A DNA stretch of 12,745 bases from Rhizoclosmatium globosum. Its lineage: Eukaryota; Chytridiomycota; Chytridiomycetes; Chytridiales; Chytriomycetaceae. Location of the stretch: positions 1 through 12,745 of the forward strand of contig MCGO01000416.1 in assembly GCA_002104985.1 (NCBI GenBank). The letters run 5' to 3'. The position numbers were made by a program, and so were the translations under genes. Below the pieces are notes generated by a model, which saw nothing but the letters and a program-made list of their open reading frames with translations, was not told the DNA's origin and made no database searches. Shown in pieces: positions 1 to 8,820 of this stretch (position 1 is its first letter; each line of letters opens with the position of its first letter).

Positions 1-285
1 GAGAATAACAAAGTAGCGAAAGAAGAGTTCCATGGAATCTTTGGAGAAAGCGCTCTCGACGAGTACTCTATGGTTGAAGTTGAAGCAGTATGCGAGACAG
101 TCCGAGAACCATGAGGACCGAATGCTGAAAGTATAAACAAGCCGGCTTCGTCGAGTGGAATAGTGGATGGTTGAGGTCGGGCACATGTAGTTTGAGATGG
201 GTTTGTTGGGAATAACGAAGTAGCAAACGAAGGGTTCAACGGAAGCTTTGGAGAAAGCACTGACGACGAGTACTCTGGATCATCG
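1..285. repeat. Diverged 207-bp direct repeat, two copies
   Basis: The stretch beginning AATAAC at position 4 recurs at 211 and matches for about 65 bases with scattered substitutions, including the shared block CTTTGGAGAAAGC and the later GACGAGTACTCT. The first copy is cut by the window edge. The offset is 207 bases and there is no indel between the matched blocks, so the repeat keeps reading frame within the minus-strand frame described over this region. Confidence 0.75.
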
Positions 286-551
286 TCCAAGAATTTATCG
301 CAAATGTTTGGACAGCTTTTTCACGCGTCAAAGTCGTCTGGTTTGTCTGGTTTGTGGATTGAATCAAGTTGTTCAGAGACTTGCTTGAGGGCCGCGAGGA
401 AGAGGGCGGCGAAGTTTTTCGTCTTTGGTGGTTGGTGGTGTTGTGGTGTGGTGGTGTTGTTGAGGGATTGAGGGAAGGGGAAGGGACAGGGACGAGAGGG
501 ACCATTTTGATGACAAGGATGAAATGGGCGAGAGACGTGTGGCTGGCCGGC
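1..551 (-). CDS. Partial reading frame of unknown function with a 69-residue repeat
   Basis: One minus-strand frame is open from 551 down to the window edge, broken only by a TGA at 321-323. The upstream part is rich in Gln, His, Thr and Pro (positions about 430-510), then has a helical-looking stretch containing LAALKQVSEQL, then an acidic segment (KPDKPDDFD). After the TGA comes a Ser/Pro-rich part in which EYSSSVLSPKLP recurs 69 residues later as EYSSRALSPKIP. The repeat period of 207 bp is an exact multiple of three, which supports coding in this frame. No ATG is seen in the frame, so the 5' exon is missing or lies upstream beyond an intron. The TGA may be a nonsense mutation, part of an unrecognised intron, or a sequence error. 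No family was recognised. Overlapping ORFs in other frames make the call uncertain. Confidence 0.38.
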
Positions 552-832
552 TCATATTCGGTAAAATTACAAAGAAATCGTCGCCTATCAAAAAATCGAT
601 TAGATATGAAGAATGTCGCAGAAAGCGAAAGTGTTGAAATAAAAGCAAAACTGAAGGGTTGAATGCACCAGCTTTGTTTTGTTGACAAGGAGAGTTGCCC
701 ACAAAGCCATCAATCAACCGATTCAGTCCATCCTCCATATACGTTGCATTTAAGGGAAATACGAATGGCGGGAACTCACTTTCTATAACGATTTCACGAT
801 TTCGAGTTGTGCGACGCCAACAGAGAGAGCTT
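552..832. other. Gap without a supported gene
   Basis: Between the left-edge frame and the next minus-strand frame there is about 280 bp with no convincing coding exon. Several short overlapping ORFs on both strands disagree with one another. The adjoining stretch 425-500 is strongly strand-asymmetric (G/T-rich on plus, C/A/T-rich on minus), which suits either a low-complexity coding start or a CT-rich fungal promoter for a minus-strand gene. Confidence 0.4.
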
Positions 833-1608
833 TCAAGTATTTAATCCTGGAACAAGACGACTCTCGCGCAAATAAAACCGCGTATGATTTGGTACACTTG
901 AGTCGCGCGTAACGATAGAAGAAAGGAGGAAGAAGAATTGTAGAGTACTAGAGAGAGAAGCACTGAAGAGGGGCAATTGGCATGCTGGAGAGGGGTATCT
1001 TATATATGGCCAGTTTCGAAATGTAGAACACAATTGATATTGGATTTGAGTCACAGGGAATAGACCATGGTGGATTGTTGAGGGTGGATTCAATGTCCAC
1101 ATAACCTCTTCATTCTCTTGCTGTTGGAACGAAGGCTCAGTAATCTTGTCTTTCCCAGCGTGTCTCACTCACCACTGCGTCGAATTCGTACAATCCGTGG
1201 GTGATTGTGTTATGGTTGTCACGTAGTCTTTGATTTGATGATACGGCGACTCGGGATTCTTCTAAGGAGTGGAAGTATTGGTTAGACAGGTGTGTGAGGA
1301 GATACTCCGAGAGAGGCGGGGAAAGCTCAAAGTGCTTTGCATCAGTACCCTTCAAGAGAGCCAGACACGCGAGGAGAGTTCTCCGGTAAAGAGATCTATT
1401 GTCTCTAACAAGAATGGAACGGAATCAAGAATCTGGTTACCTTCACTGTGTCTTGATTGTGTTTGACAGCCAGATTGCACATGACCAAGGAGGGCATTGG
1501 TTCGAAGGGACTTGCTGAATTCACATTGGCGGTAAGAACGTATGTCCGTGGTGGGTTGTGAAGGTGGTGGCAGTTGGGACAAGGTGGATGGAGTGTACTT
1601 TGCTATTT
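833..1608 (-). CDS. Spliced hypothetical gene B, 5' end uncertain
   Basis: The model reads leftwards. An open stretch at about 1441-1608 (contains CPNCHHLHNPP) is followed by a possible 36-bp intron at 1405-1440 (GTAACC to TTAG). An exon at 1173-1404 comes next, then a well-formed 52-bp intron at 1121-1172 (GTGAGT to CAACAG, with TACTGAG before the acceptor), and a last exon ending at TGA 833-835. The 52-bp intron joins two open exons in phase, giving about 170 codons without a stop; that is the strongest support. The 36-bp intron leaves the frame one base off, so either that junction is wrong, the gene is broken, or an indel is present. The protein has helical Leu-rich text early and a hydrophobic Phe/Leu/Ser run near the end. 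No family was recognised. A plus-strand ORF at 1269-1466 is a rival reading. Confidence 0.4.
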
Positions 1609-2261
1609 ATTGTTTCCATCAAATGTTCAAAGAAGTCTCAACGTGAGAAGTAGCACGCGCTCGAAAGGATGTAATGGAAATGATGTAATGTCCAATTCTT
1701 TCATCCTTCAATTATCTCAGACGTTCAATTTAATCTGTTATACTTCTCTAAGTGCAGCCACAATTCATCGTATACACATTACTCATTCGTTTAATTTCAT
1801 TGAAACACGTTGCATACGTTTTATTTCTTTTGCGGAATATTCGCGAATCAATCGAATGAAAGGCAAGAAAGAAAGCTCGGCCACGACACCACTCACCCTC
1901 GCGAAACCACCAGCCAAACTACACCCACCAGAGATACAGCACCAATTACTATACTAGAGTGTATTCAGCCAGTTGGGGGACACGGACACGTGAATCCTCT
2001 GTCATTCGCATCCAGTCACCCACCTACAACTATCTCATTCCGCGATTCCTAACCATCCTTTCACTGCATTCTACTCACTTATATCAACGCATATGCATAC
2101 ATATGCTACAGCCAACCACGCCATCTCCTTGAACTGAAGATCCAACGACATTTGCTCCGCCACTCGATCAACTCAACTCTTATCCAAACCGCATTCCACA
2201 GATTCGAAACGCGCAACACTCATCATTAACATCCAGAAAGTTCCCCGTGCATACTGAGTAG
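1609..2261. other. Intergenic region, A/C-rich on plus strand
   Basis: No exon could be supported here. Short plus-strand ORFs at 1574-1957 and 1810-2052 overlap in different frames and end without acceptor-like sequence. From about 1870 to 2250 the plus strand is rich in CA and CAC words, as often seen upstream of fungal genes, so this is a candidate 5' region for the plus-strand gene that follows. Short collinear matches link 2060-2190 to 7799-7965, which suggests it was duplicated together with that gene. Confidence 0.4.
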
Positions 2262-3057
2262 TTTCAAGGAATAATAACACGACCGCCATCTTTCCATCAC
2301 CAAAATTGCCTCGGCTCGGCCACTCAATACCTCAGTCTCTTTAAGTCTCATCAACGTCTAAATCTTGAGCAACGTTCACAAATAATCTCACCGGCCAACG
2401 GTCCACGAATCGCGGTAATCTGCAACCAAAAATCTCGTAGCACTGCAACAGCAACTAAAACCATCAGAAATGTCAAATTCGATCCAAATCGCATTTTGTA
2501 GAGTTAATTGCTGAGAGTTCTAGTATTGTAGGTACTGCTATGAAATTGATAGCATCGGAGCACGTTTGGATTCAAGGACTAGCACGAATGTCTTCGTTTT
2601 GGAAGGGAACATGGTACCGTTGACTGTTCTTCCCATTTGTTGTAAGGTAAGTTCAATTCGAGCCAAGTGCTAGTAACACCTTTCTTGCAGTGGCGATGTG
2701 CTGACGGTTGGGTCAGTTGGACGGGAGGAAAATGGTACCGTTTCGTCGCTGAAGGCATAAGCTCTCAGTAAGCAATGCATCTCCAATTGCAATTGACGCA
2801 TTAGTGTTGGCCACTGGAAACAGTTGAGGTGTGGCTGCAGGGACTTCCAAAGCAATGTCAAAGTTCGAGTCGCATTCGAAGCTGTCGCCCGAAACTCCGG
2901 AACACAGTCAGTCAAGAATCCAGTTGAATCGAATCGTATCTGGAAGGAAACTGCCACCGTTGCCTTTGGAGCTACGTCGTCGCGAATCACCAGTCGCTTT
3001 AACTTTGGAGATATCCACACCCCCGTCAAAGGAAACGAGTTGTGCCTGCTTCAATAA
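2262..3057 (+). CDS. Gene X: four-exon hypothetical protein, apparently intact at the 3' end
   Basis: Exons at 2262-2497, 2532-2646, 2691-2767 and 2805-3057 are separated by introns of 34 bp (GTAGAG to TTGTAG), 44 bp (GTAAGT to TTGCAG, with CTAGTAAC inside) and 37 bp (GTAAGC to CATTAG). Phases agree at all three junctions and the frame runs to TAA 3055-3057, about 229 codons. Such agreement is unlikely by chance. The first exon is open back to a TAG at 2259-2261 but has no ATG, so the true start and perhaps another exon lie upstream. Visible text includes a Trp-rich, basic-aromatic patch (GGKWYRF) and a C-terminal part with WKETATVAFGAT. There is no signal peptide or membrane segment in the visible part. 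I recognise no family. A broken relative lies at about 8.8-9.23 kb on the same strand. An antisense ORF at 2670-3029 is taken as a shadow. Confidence 0.55.
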
Positions 3058-3375
3058 TCCCAATCAATCTTGTGCGACCTTGTAGTATGCACATGAATGG
3101 AGTGGTGGGATGCCGACGGTGGTGTGGACTCCATCAAAATTGGAAAATGGTGGCGATTCAAAGAACATCAACACCTACAAAACAGAAAACAAGTTCAGGC
3201 TGTATTAACTCCCGACGAAAATTCAAACAAAAAGTTGAGGTGAATTCTTAGTCAGCGTTTTTCTCCTTTCCTTCCTTCCCTCTTTGTTGATTCCCCCTTC
3301 ACCGAAACCAACCCACAATTTCGCTCTCACATCCTACGGTCATGTGAACAATGAACAATATTGAAGCCAATTGTA
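3058..3375 (+). other. Intergenic spacer after gene X
   Basis: About 320 bp with no supported exon. A CT-rich stretch at about 3259-3310 (TTTCTCC, TTCCTTCCCTC) lies some 70-120 bp before the ATG of the next plus-strand ORF and is the best candidate for its promoter and transcription-start region. No TATA box stands out. Confidence 0.4.
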
Positions 3376-3774
3376 ATGGACAAGTGTGAATGTATTCAAC
3401 TATGGAGGTGAGTCATCGTTTGTAATGTTCTTGGTTCAAGAAGCTAGTGACGCTTGATGCAGTGACAAGCTGGAAACTCGATATGGAATTTGCGCGACAT
3501 CTGTTCATACCATCTTAAACAGGACGATTGGGAAATTCTACGATATTCTGTCAAAAATCTGCAGATTTAACCAATACGTTCAACACAAACCTATTGAGCG
3601 CAATATCTGCCGTCGTCAAGGAGTCCTTGAATTCAACGGTGCAGTCAGTTGCTGATGGGTTGTTCTATTAGTTTGCGGAAACCAGTTCATATCAATCAAT
3701 TCAAACAGGGAACTGCGAAGCTACTTGGCCAAAACCTCGAACGAAACTCCAAACAAAAAACGAAGAAGTGCTTG
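3376..3774 (+). CDS. Short spliced ORF leading into the polymerase delta remnant
   Basis: ATG at 3376 opens a 32-nt exon ending at 3407. A canonical 55-bp intron (3408-3462, GTGAGT to TGCAG, AGTGAC near the end) joins in phase to an exon open until TGA 3653-3655, giving 74 residues. If a further 33-bp intron is used (3639-3671, GTGCAG to ATTAG with CTGAT), the frame continues at 3672 into a stretch ending PNKKRRSA. That looks like a basic nuclear-localisation-type motif and stops at a donor-like GTAAAT at 3775. Family B replicative polymerases of fungi often carry such a motif near the N-terminus, so this could be the damaged 5' part of the polymerase copy that follows. The first 60 residues resemble nothing I recognise, so a chimeric transcript is equally possible. 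Confidence 0.4.
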
Positions 3775-4300
3775 GTAAATACTCACCTCCTTGTTCCCTG
3801 TTTCTTAGTTAACCCCCTCCGTAACAGTCTTCCAACAGATTGATGTCGACGAGGACCATCTTAGATGACGCAGAGAACATGAAGGACATGTCAATTGTGC
3901 GTATGTACGGTATCACGGAAGAAGGGTTCTCAGTGCTAGCTCACTTGCATGGATTCTTCTCATAAGCACACTGGCTGTATGTACTGATTGACAAGAAGAG
4001 TTACACTGGACTGTATCGGACAAATCCTGTCAAACGTGATGATAAACTGGATACCAAGGGTTTTGAGGTCAAGTTCAATACAACTGCTCAACTTCATTTT
4101 CGTAGACTGTGCGTCGCGACAGTTATCAGCTTTTCGGAAACGTGATGGAGACTTGTTTGCACAGGATTCTCATTGATGGTGAAACAGCGGGAGTCCAAGC
4201 GTAAGAATGGGACTGGTCGTATTTGGTTATTGGATGACAATCAAAAAGGAATAAATACTTCTGCGACACGTAGAGCTTGAAATCGCATGTTCTTACGTAA
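3775..4300 (+). pseudogene. Degenerate, internally deleted DNA polymerase delta catalytic subunit
   Basis: This is a remnant of the replicative family B DNA polymerase, which in intact form copies chromosomal DNA in the nucleus. A likely intron at 3775-3808 is followed by QQIDVDEDHL (3833-3862), then in another frame VRMYGITEEGFSVLAHLHGF (to about 3956); both are typical of the N-terminal part of polymerase delta. TAA follows at 3963. In the same frame, directly after it, comes DKKSYTGLYR and NPVK...DTKG (from 3987), matching the KKRY region just beyond the palm, and then NVMETCLHRILIDGE (4143-4187) in a third frame. A possible 28-bp intron lies near 4101-4128. About 600 residues, including the whole 3'-5' exonuclease and all palm catalytic motifs, are absent. 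KKRY has become KKSY. Frame breaks, stops and the deletion make this a dead copy. The identification is firm; exact ends are not. Confidence 0.8.
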
Positions 4301-5097
4301 TGTAGTTGATGTGGGAAGGAACAGCTGCATCAGAACGGATGAGGCACCCAACCAAAAAGAGTGTTAATAGCCCCAGAGTACTGTTTCAATACAGAGACAG
4401 ACATTAATATTCATTTGTCCATTATTTTTCCACTTGAAGAAAAGATTGTTTTCTGGATTGTCATTGTCAAAATCAAACTCCAAACAAAGGTCCCTTGGTC
4501 TGAAACCCCCTTCCTCCCTCCCCCTTCCACCTCCTCCTCGATTTACTTTCTCTGACTATCACCTTAACCTAACTGCATAAAATAGGACAATCGGCTTGAC
4601 CTCGTTGACCATGAACCTAACGCCAAGTCTGACAGCAAGTACTAACAGACACGCCCCTTCTTTGTTGGCGTTACGCTCTTGACTCTCGAGCCTTCTTTCT
4701 TTATGCTGTTTCACCGTCGCGGGAGGTGTCTTTATCCTGACTCGCGGCGAGAGTTGGGTGATTCCCCAACTTCTTCTTGTCCAATATCCTTTGAGGGAGA
4801 TGTTATTTGTTGCGTATCGTGGAATGAATCGTGCCAACTCTTGGATGGGAAGGGTTTCTTTGTTTGGATCGTATCTTCTTTCTTTATTAGCTCTTCCTTC
4901 TTTCTCTTGTTTTCCGCCTTTGAAACTCCTTCGTGGCGAGAGTCTATGAGTAGGCTTCTTCTTTAAATCATCCTGTTATTATGCGTTGGTATTGTGGACC
5001 AGAGCAAACATTTCATGGAGTATTGGCGTGTTGCTGACCTATCTGTTTGTGTAACGAAAACATACCAGCACCTTCTTCCTTTGTTTGTTCTCATGAA
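4301..5097. other. Gap without a supported gene; weak diverged tandem repeat
   Basis: Roughly 800 bp with only short, mutually overlapping ORFs (for example 4559-4837 minus and 4679-4966 plus) that give no recognisable protein or splice pattern. CTTCTTTCTTTA at 4692 recurs at 4875, and GGCGAGAGT at 4746 recurs at 4935, so offsets are 183 and 189. This suggests an old tandem duplication of about 185 bp. Polymerase delta similarity may trail a little past 4300 but cannot be followed. Confidence 0.35.
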
Positions 5098-7567
5098 TTA
5101 ATAAATATATGATTGGAAAGCAACATATTTTATGGCTGTAGAATGAAAACAGATCTGTTCAGGAATAGTAACTATTGAATCAAAGCCAAGCGTCCCGAGC
5201 CACTGTGAACATACTCACAAAACTTGCCACGTCTACATCCTCCTATTATTCAGTTAGCCTTGTCAGGTTTTCTTAAATAACTTACTTGCTGAAGTCCACT
5301 CAAAACACGGACTTGCCTCATCAGTCCCATCACTTGTACGCTCTGATACGATATTTTCGCAGTAATAAATTCGTGTTTCAGACAGCTTTGTGGCAAACTT
5401 CACTTTAGGCTGAGTTTGAGACGAAGGGGTAACAAAACGCTTCGTGATGCCTTCAGCGAGTAACTGATTCCAAGATGTCATCAAATTGAGGCTGGCCTTC
5501 TTCAAATCATCTGAGTAGAATATGAGATAGGTTTGAGAACAAAATTGGTGTTCAACCTTCCGCTTCAGTTTGGCACACCTGAATAAGTCTCGCAATAGTT
5601 TCACCCAGCTTCATCCTCATGATAGCTTCAGCTTCAATCATCATTCGGCCAAAAATCAGCACTATTTCAAGGGCTAAGGAATATTCTTGCGTAAGAAGGG
5701 CTTCCACCGTCCAAAACTTCAGTAATTGCAGAGCACTCCCGTTCAACATTATGGAAAACCTTATAAATTAATTAGCTATTGGCTTCTAGGACTATATTGC
5801 AAGGTGCTCACTCTTTGAAAAACGTGGGGGAACCTTCGCGAGAAATTTTCAATGCTGCACAGCGAAGTGTGGAACTGTCACAACTCGCCAGAAAGTTTAG
5901 ATAGAGCACTGCTTCTGATGGCATTTGGAAGTGACAGCCGCTCATAGTGTTGTCAGTGGAGAAGACTATTGATGCGTGTGTCAACTAAGAATAACGTGAA
6001 CAGATTTAAACACATACCAGTATATTGTGGTTGAATTGGGTGGAACTTGCGGGACTTCCGAATAATCTGAAGCTGTGTTTGATTCAAGAACAACGCTCAG
6101 CCATTTTGAGTTCGTCGTATCTGTTCTCAGCGCCTGAAGTCCTCCATTACCCAATGCAACTCTTCGTGTGTTAAAGTTGCGGGAAAGGTTTGGGTTTAGC
6201 TTACCTGCTGCTGTCATTTGGAAGTGACAGCCGCTCATAGTGTTGTCAGTGGAGAAGACTATTGATGCACATGTCAACTAAGAATAACGTGAACAGATTT
6301 AAACACATACCAGTATATTGTGGTTGAATTGGGTGGACTTGCGGGACTTCCGAATAATCTGAAGCTGTGTTTGATTCAAGAACAACGCTCAGCCATTTTG
6401 AGTTCGTCGTATCTGTTCTCAGCGCCTGAAGTCCTCCATTACCCAATGCAACTCTTCGTGTGTTAAAGTTGCGGGAAAGGTTCGGGTTTAGCTTACCTGC
6501 TGCTGTGGAGTCAGTTTCGAGAATGGTCGATGTTTGGGTTTGAGGAGACGAGGTTTGATTCACATCTGATAAACAAAAGAATCAGGTTTGGTCATTAAAA
6601 CGCTCAGAACGTACTTTGTGCTGCCGTTCTCTGTGTAGACTGATGCGTGAACGTATCTATTTCTTCAGCTGAAGGTGCTACGGACATAAAAATCAATAAT
6701 TTAGAAGCATATGCAGGGGCCGTTTACCAGTAGGAATGCTGACGCAACTGATTCTTCCTCCATACATGAGTTCAATAAACTTGTTTCATAATTTACAGCT
6801 TCAGTAGCAGTGTTGAAGTTTTCAATTCGAGATGCCACGACTTCAAGAAAAACAATGCGGGCATATAGCTCGTTGATTGTAACAAAATCAGGCGGAGCAG
6901 TGTTGATGGGGCTTGAGGCGTTGTCATTGACAGTTGAAGACTCGAAGTTTATCTGGCGGAAAACGGTGCGAACTTCGTTTCCAACGCAGCAACTCGGGTG
7001 ATGACTGAAGAGAAGTAGTAAGTAAAGTGATAAGGTGATAAGAGGTGTTGGGCAAGCAAGGAACTGATTGACATGGCACAGACTTGTCCGCCACATCGGA
7101 CACACAGTTTTGTTCGCCTTTGACAAACGTGTCTGAATAGTAAGAAATGCATGTGCTTAATGCATAGAAACGAGCACCCGTTGTAGTCTTTCAATTCTTC
7201 TTGGCGACTTCGTAGGGCCAGCGAATTCCACATCTTCAAAAAAAAGAAACAAGATGGTAACATACGTTCAATATTCATGCTTGGAATGTCTGCGATTGAG
7301 AGGCGGCTGTAGCTGCCTTGTTGGACTGGAATATCTTTTCTTGATTCTTCTTTGACTGACAGAAACACAAATAAATAAGAGTAACATTCAATCATCTTAC
7401 AAACAAGTGAATCTTTTATTTCTAATACATTGTCACAAGTTTTCCCAACATATTTCATACTGTTTGTTACCATCATACAAGGTGGCTTTGTCGATGTTCG
7501 CTAACTCAATGTTCCGAAATCCAAGGATTGTACCGCAAAAGCAAACACGGTATAATTTCTCTCTCAT
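5098..7567 (-). CDS. Gene A: multi-exon protein with a TFIIS N-terminal (LW)-like domain
   Basis: Proposed exons in order of transcription: 7476-7401, 7355-7266, 7233-7178, 7132-7065, 7004-6728, 6677-6615, 6565-6311, 6258-6018, 5965-5812, 5759-5557, 5510-5286, 5242-5219 and 5171-5098 (stop TAA). Introns are 32-60 bp with good ends (GTAAGT, GTACGT, GTATGT; TATCAG, CTCAG). Phases agree except at 6727/6678 and 6017/5966. An alternative start is an ATG at 7567. Early exons carry SPRRIERLQR and a Cys/His-rich stretch (CPMW, CH, then HHHPSCC). A coiled-coil-like helix at about 6880 follows, and later MKLGETIARL with LMTSWNQLL (5460-5620). The last pair is the L...IG..V..L / A..L...W..L pattern of the TFIIS N-terminal domain seen in transcription-elongation factors, so a nuclear role is inferred. 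The 293-bp tandem duplication falls inside. The gene may be functional or recently damaged. Confidence 0.5.
5922..6506. repeat. Tandem duplication of a 293/292-bp exon-intron unit
   Basis: Copy one spans 5922-6214 and copy two 6215-6506. They differ at only about five places: three substitutions near 5976 and 6269, a T/C change near 6191 and 6483, and one base missing in copy two (GGTGGAACTTG against GGTGGACTTG). Identity is therefore about 98%, so the event is recent. The unit holds most of one exon of gene A, its 52-bp intron and the start of the next exon. The junction is CTGCTGT followed by CATTTGG. The left flank of copy one and the right flank of copy two show only short microhomology. 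Confidence 0.95.
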
Positions 7568-8820
7568 TTACTTAACGAATACGTTTATTAAGTACATTAC
7601 ACACGATGTCGCAAATTCAGTGAAGGAAAGAAGGAAAAACTCAGACTACCACCACCACGTACGCTAACAACATCACCATCCACTCAAGCAGTCAACCAAT
7701 AGTGTATTCGCGTTTCGCCATCCAACATCCAATCTTCAAACAGAGAAAGTCGCGGAAAGCTGTGGCTCTGTGATGACACACGCGTGGGTGGGTGATGCCA
7801 AACTGCATTCACTCACACTCAACAGCAACTGCATCGCATCCATCACGTCACTAATACCATCAAATAATAGTCATCGACTGAAAGAAGCTCGAACACCACT
7901 CATTGAAGGAGAATCAACGACGCCTTCTCTCGCCACTCACTCAACTTGACTCGAATCTATCCATCAACGGCAGCTGGACCAACTACTAGTACTCGAAAAT
8001 AGATTCGTTGATGTTGCTGCCCAACCATGGTACCATTCAGCTCCTCATCAAACAATAGTTCACCATTCCACCACGCAACATATTGCAGAAAAGTGTCTCC
8101 AGCCAACTTCAGTAACGACAAACCAAGCTGCAGATGTCGGCATTCGGAATATCGCACATCAGTTCGGAAACATTCTAGCTCGCACCCTGGTGTCGCATCC
8201 TACATGACCGTTTCTTCGCGTATTCTGTCGTTGATAGATTGAATGGACGCCGACGACTGGGATTCTTGGTTGTTGGAGCGTTTGGTTCTCGATAGTTGAA
8301 CACGGACAGAATTTATGGTATATTCGTCTTTGTATTTCGCCATCTAATCAATTGTGACGGTTTTAGATGTCGCCATTCGAATCAAGAATCCTATACCATA
8401 CTTTGATTCTGTCAACGTGTAGTTATGACATGAGCTGGCTGCGCCTCATCATCGACTGGAAAGATCGGACTCGCGAATTCTACTCAATACTGCAACTGGC
8501 ATAACATGTATGACAGAGGTGATACTTGACTACTCATGGCTGATGGAGCAATCTTCTCTTGCCTTCAGCATTTCAATGTATGACTCCGTCCGACACCGCT
8601 ACAATCAAGCGCAGCCAATCTTGTTTGTGATTTGTACTTTCGCCAAAGGATGAGATGGGTTGTCGCTGTTGCGCCGCGTCTCTCTGATTTTCGGAACCTT
8701 GACAATCACTCTTGTTTCGACAGTCTCATATGAGCACACAGTCCCATCACATGGATACAAGTAGTTTCACAATAACTGCTTCTTTGTAGTGAAAATGTTG
8801 TTGAAGTTTCGACGTCCAGA
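7568..8820. other. Long spacer upstream of gene A, with traces of an old duplication
   Basis: About 1.25 kb without a supportable exon. Short ORFs at 7957-8157 (minus) and 8027-8242 (plus) overlap head-on. The first 100 bp next to gene A (7568-7680) would hold its promoter; no clear TATA box is seen on the minus strand. The stretch 7799-7965 shares ordered short matches with 2060-2190, for example ACTGCATTC and then CGCCACTC with AACT, in the same orientation. This suggests it is the upstream part of the duplicated gene X block. Confidence 0.4.

Noticed and set aside
236..738. Overlapping minus-strand ORFs of 150 and 121 codons
   Set aside because: They are in different frames from the long frame that carries the in-frame repeat and show only low-complexity Pro/Ser/His text.
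1490..1520. GGTTCGAAGGGA resembling a tRNA T-arm / B box
   Set aside because: No matching acceptor stem, A box or anticodon arm could be folded upstream.
4559..4966. Opposed ORFs of 92 and 95 codons
   Set aside because: No splice pattern, no recognisable domain, and the two overlap head-on; treated as chance.
7407..7667. Plus-strand 86-codon ORF
   Set aside because: Antisense to the first exons of gene A, which have consistent splice sites and phase.
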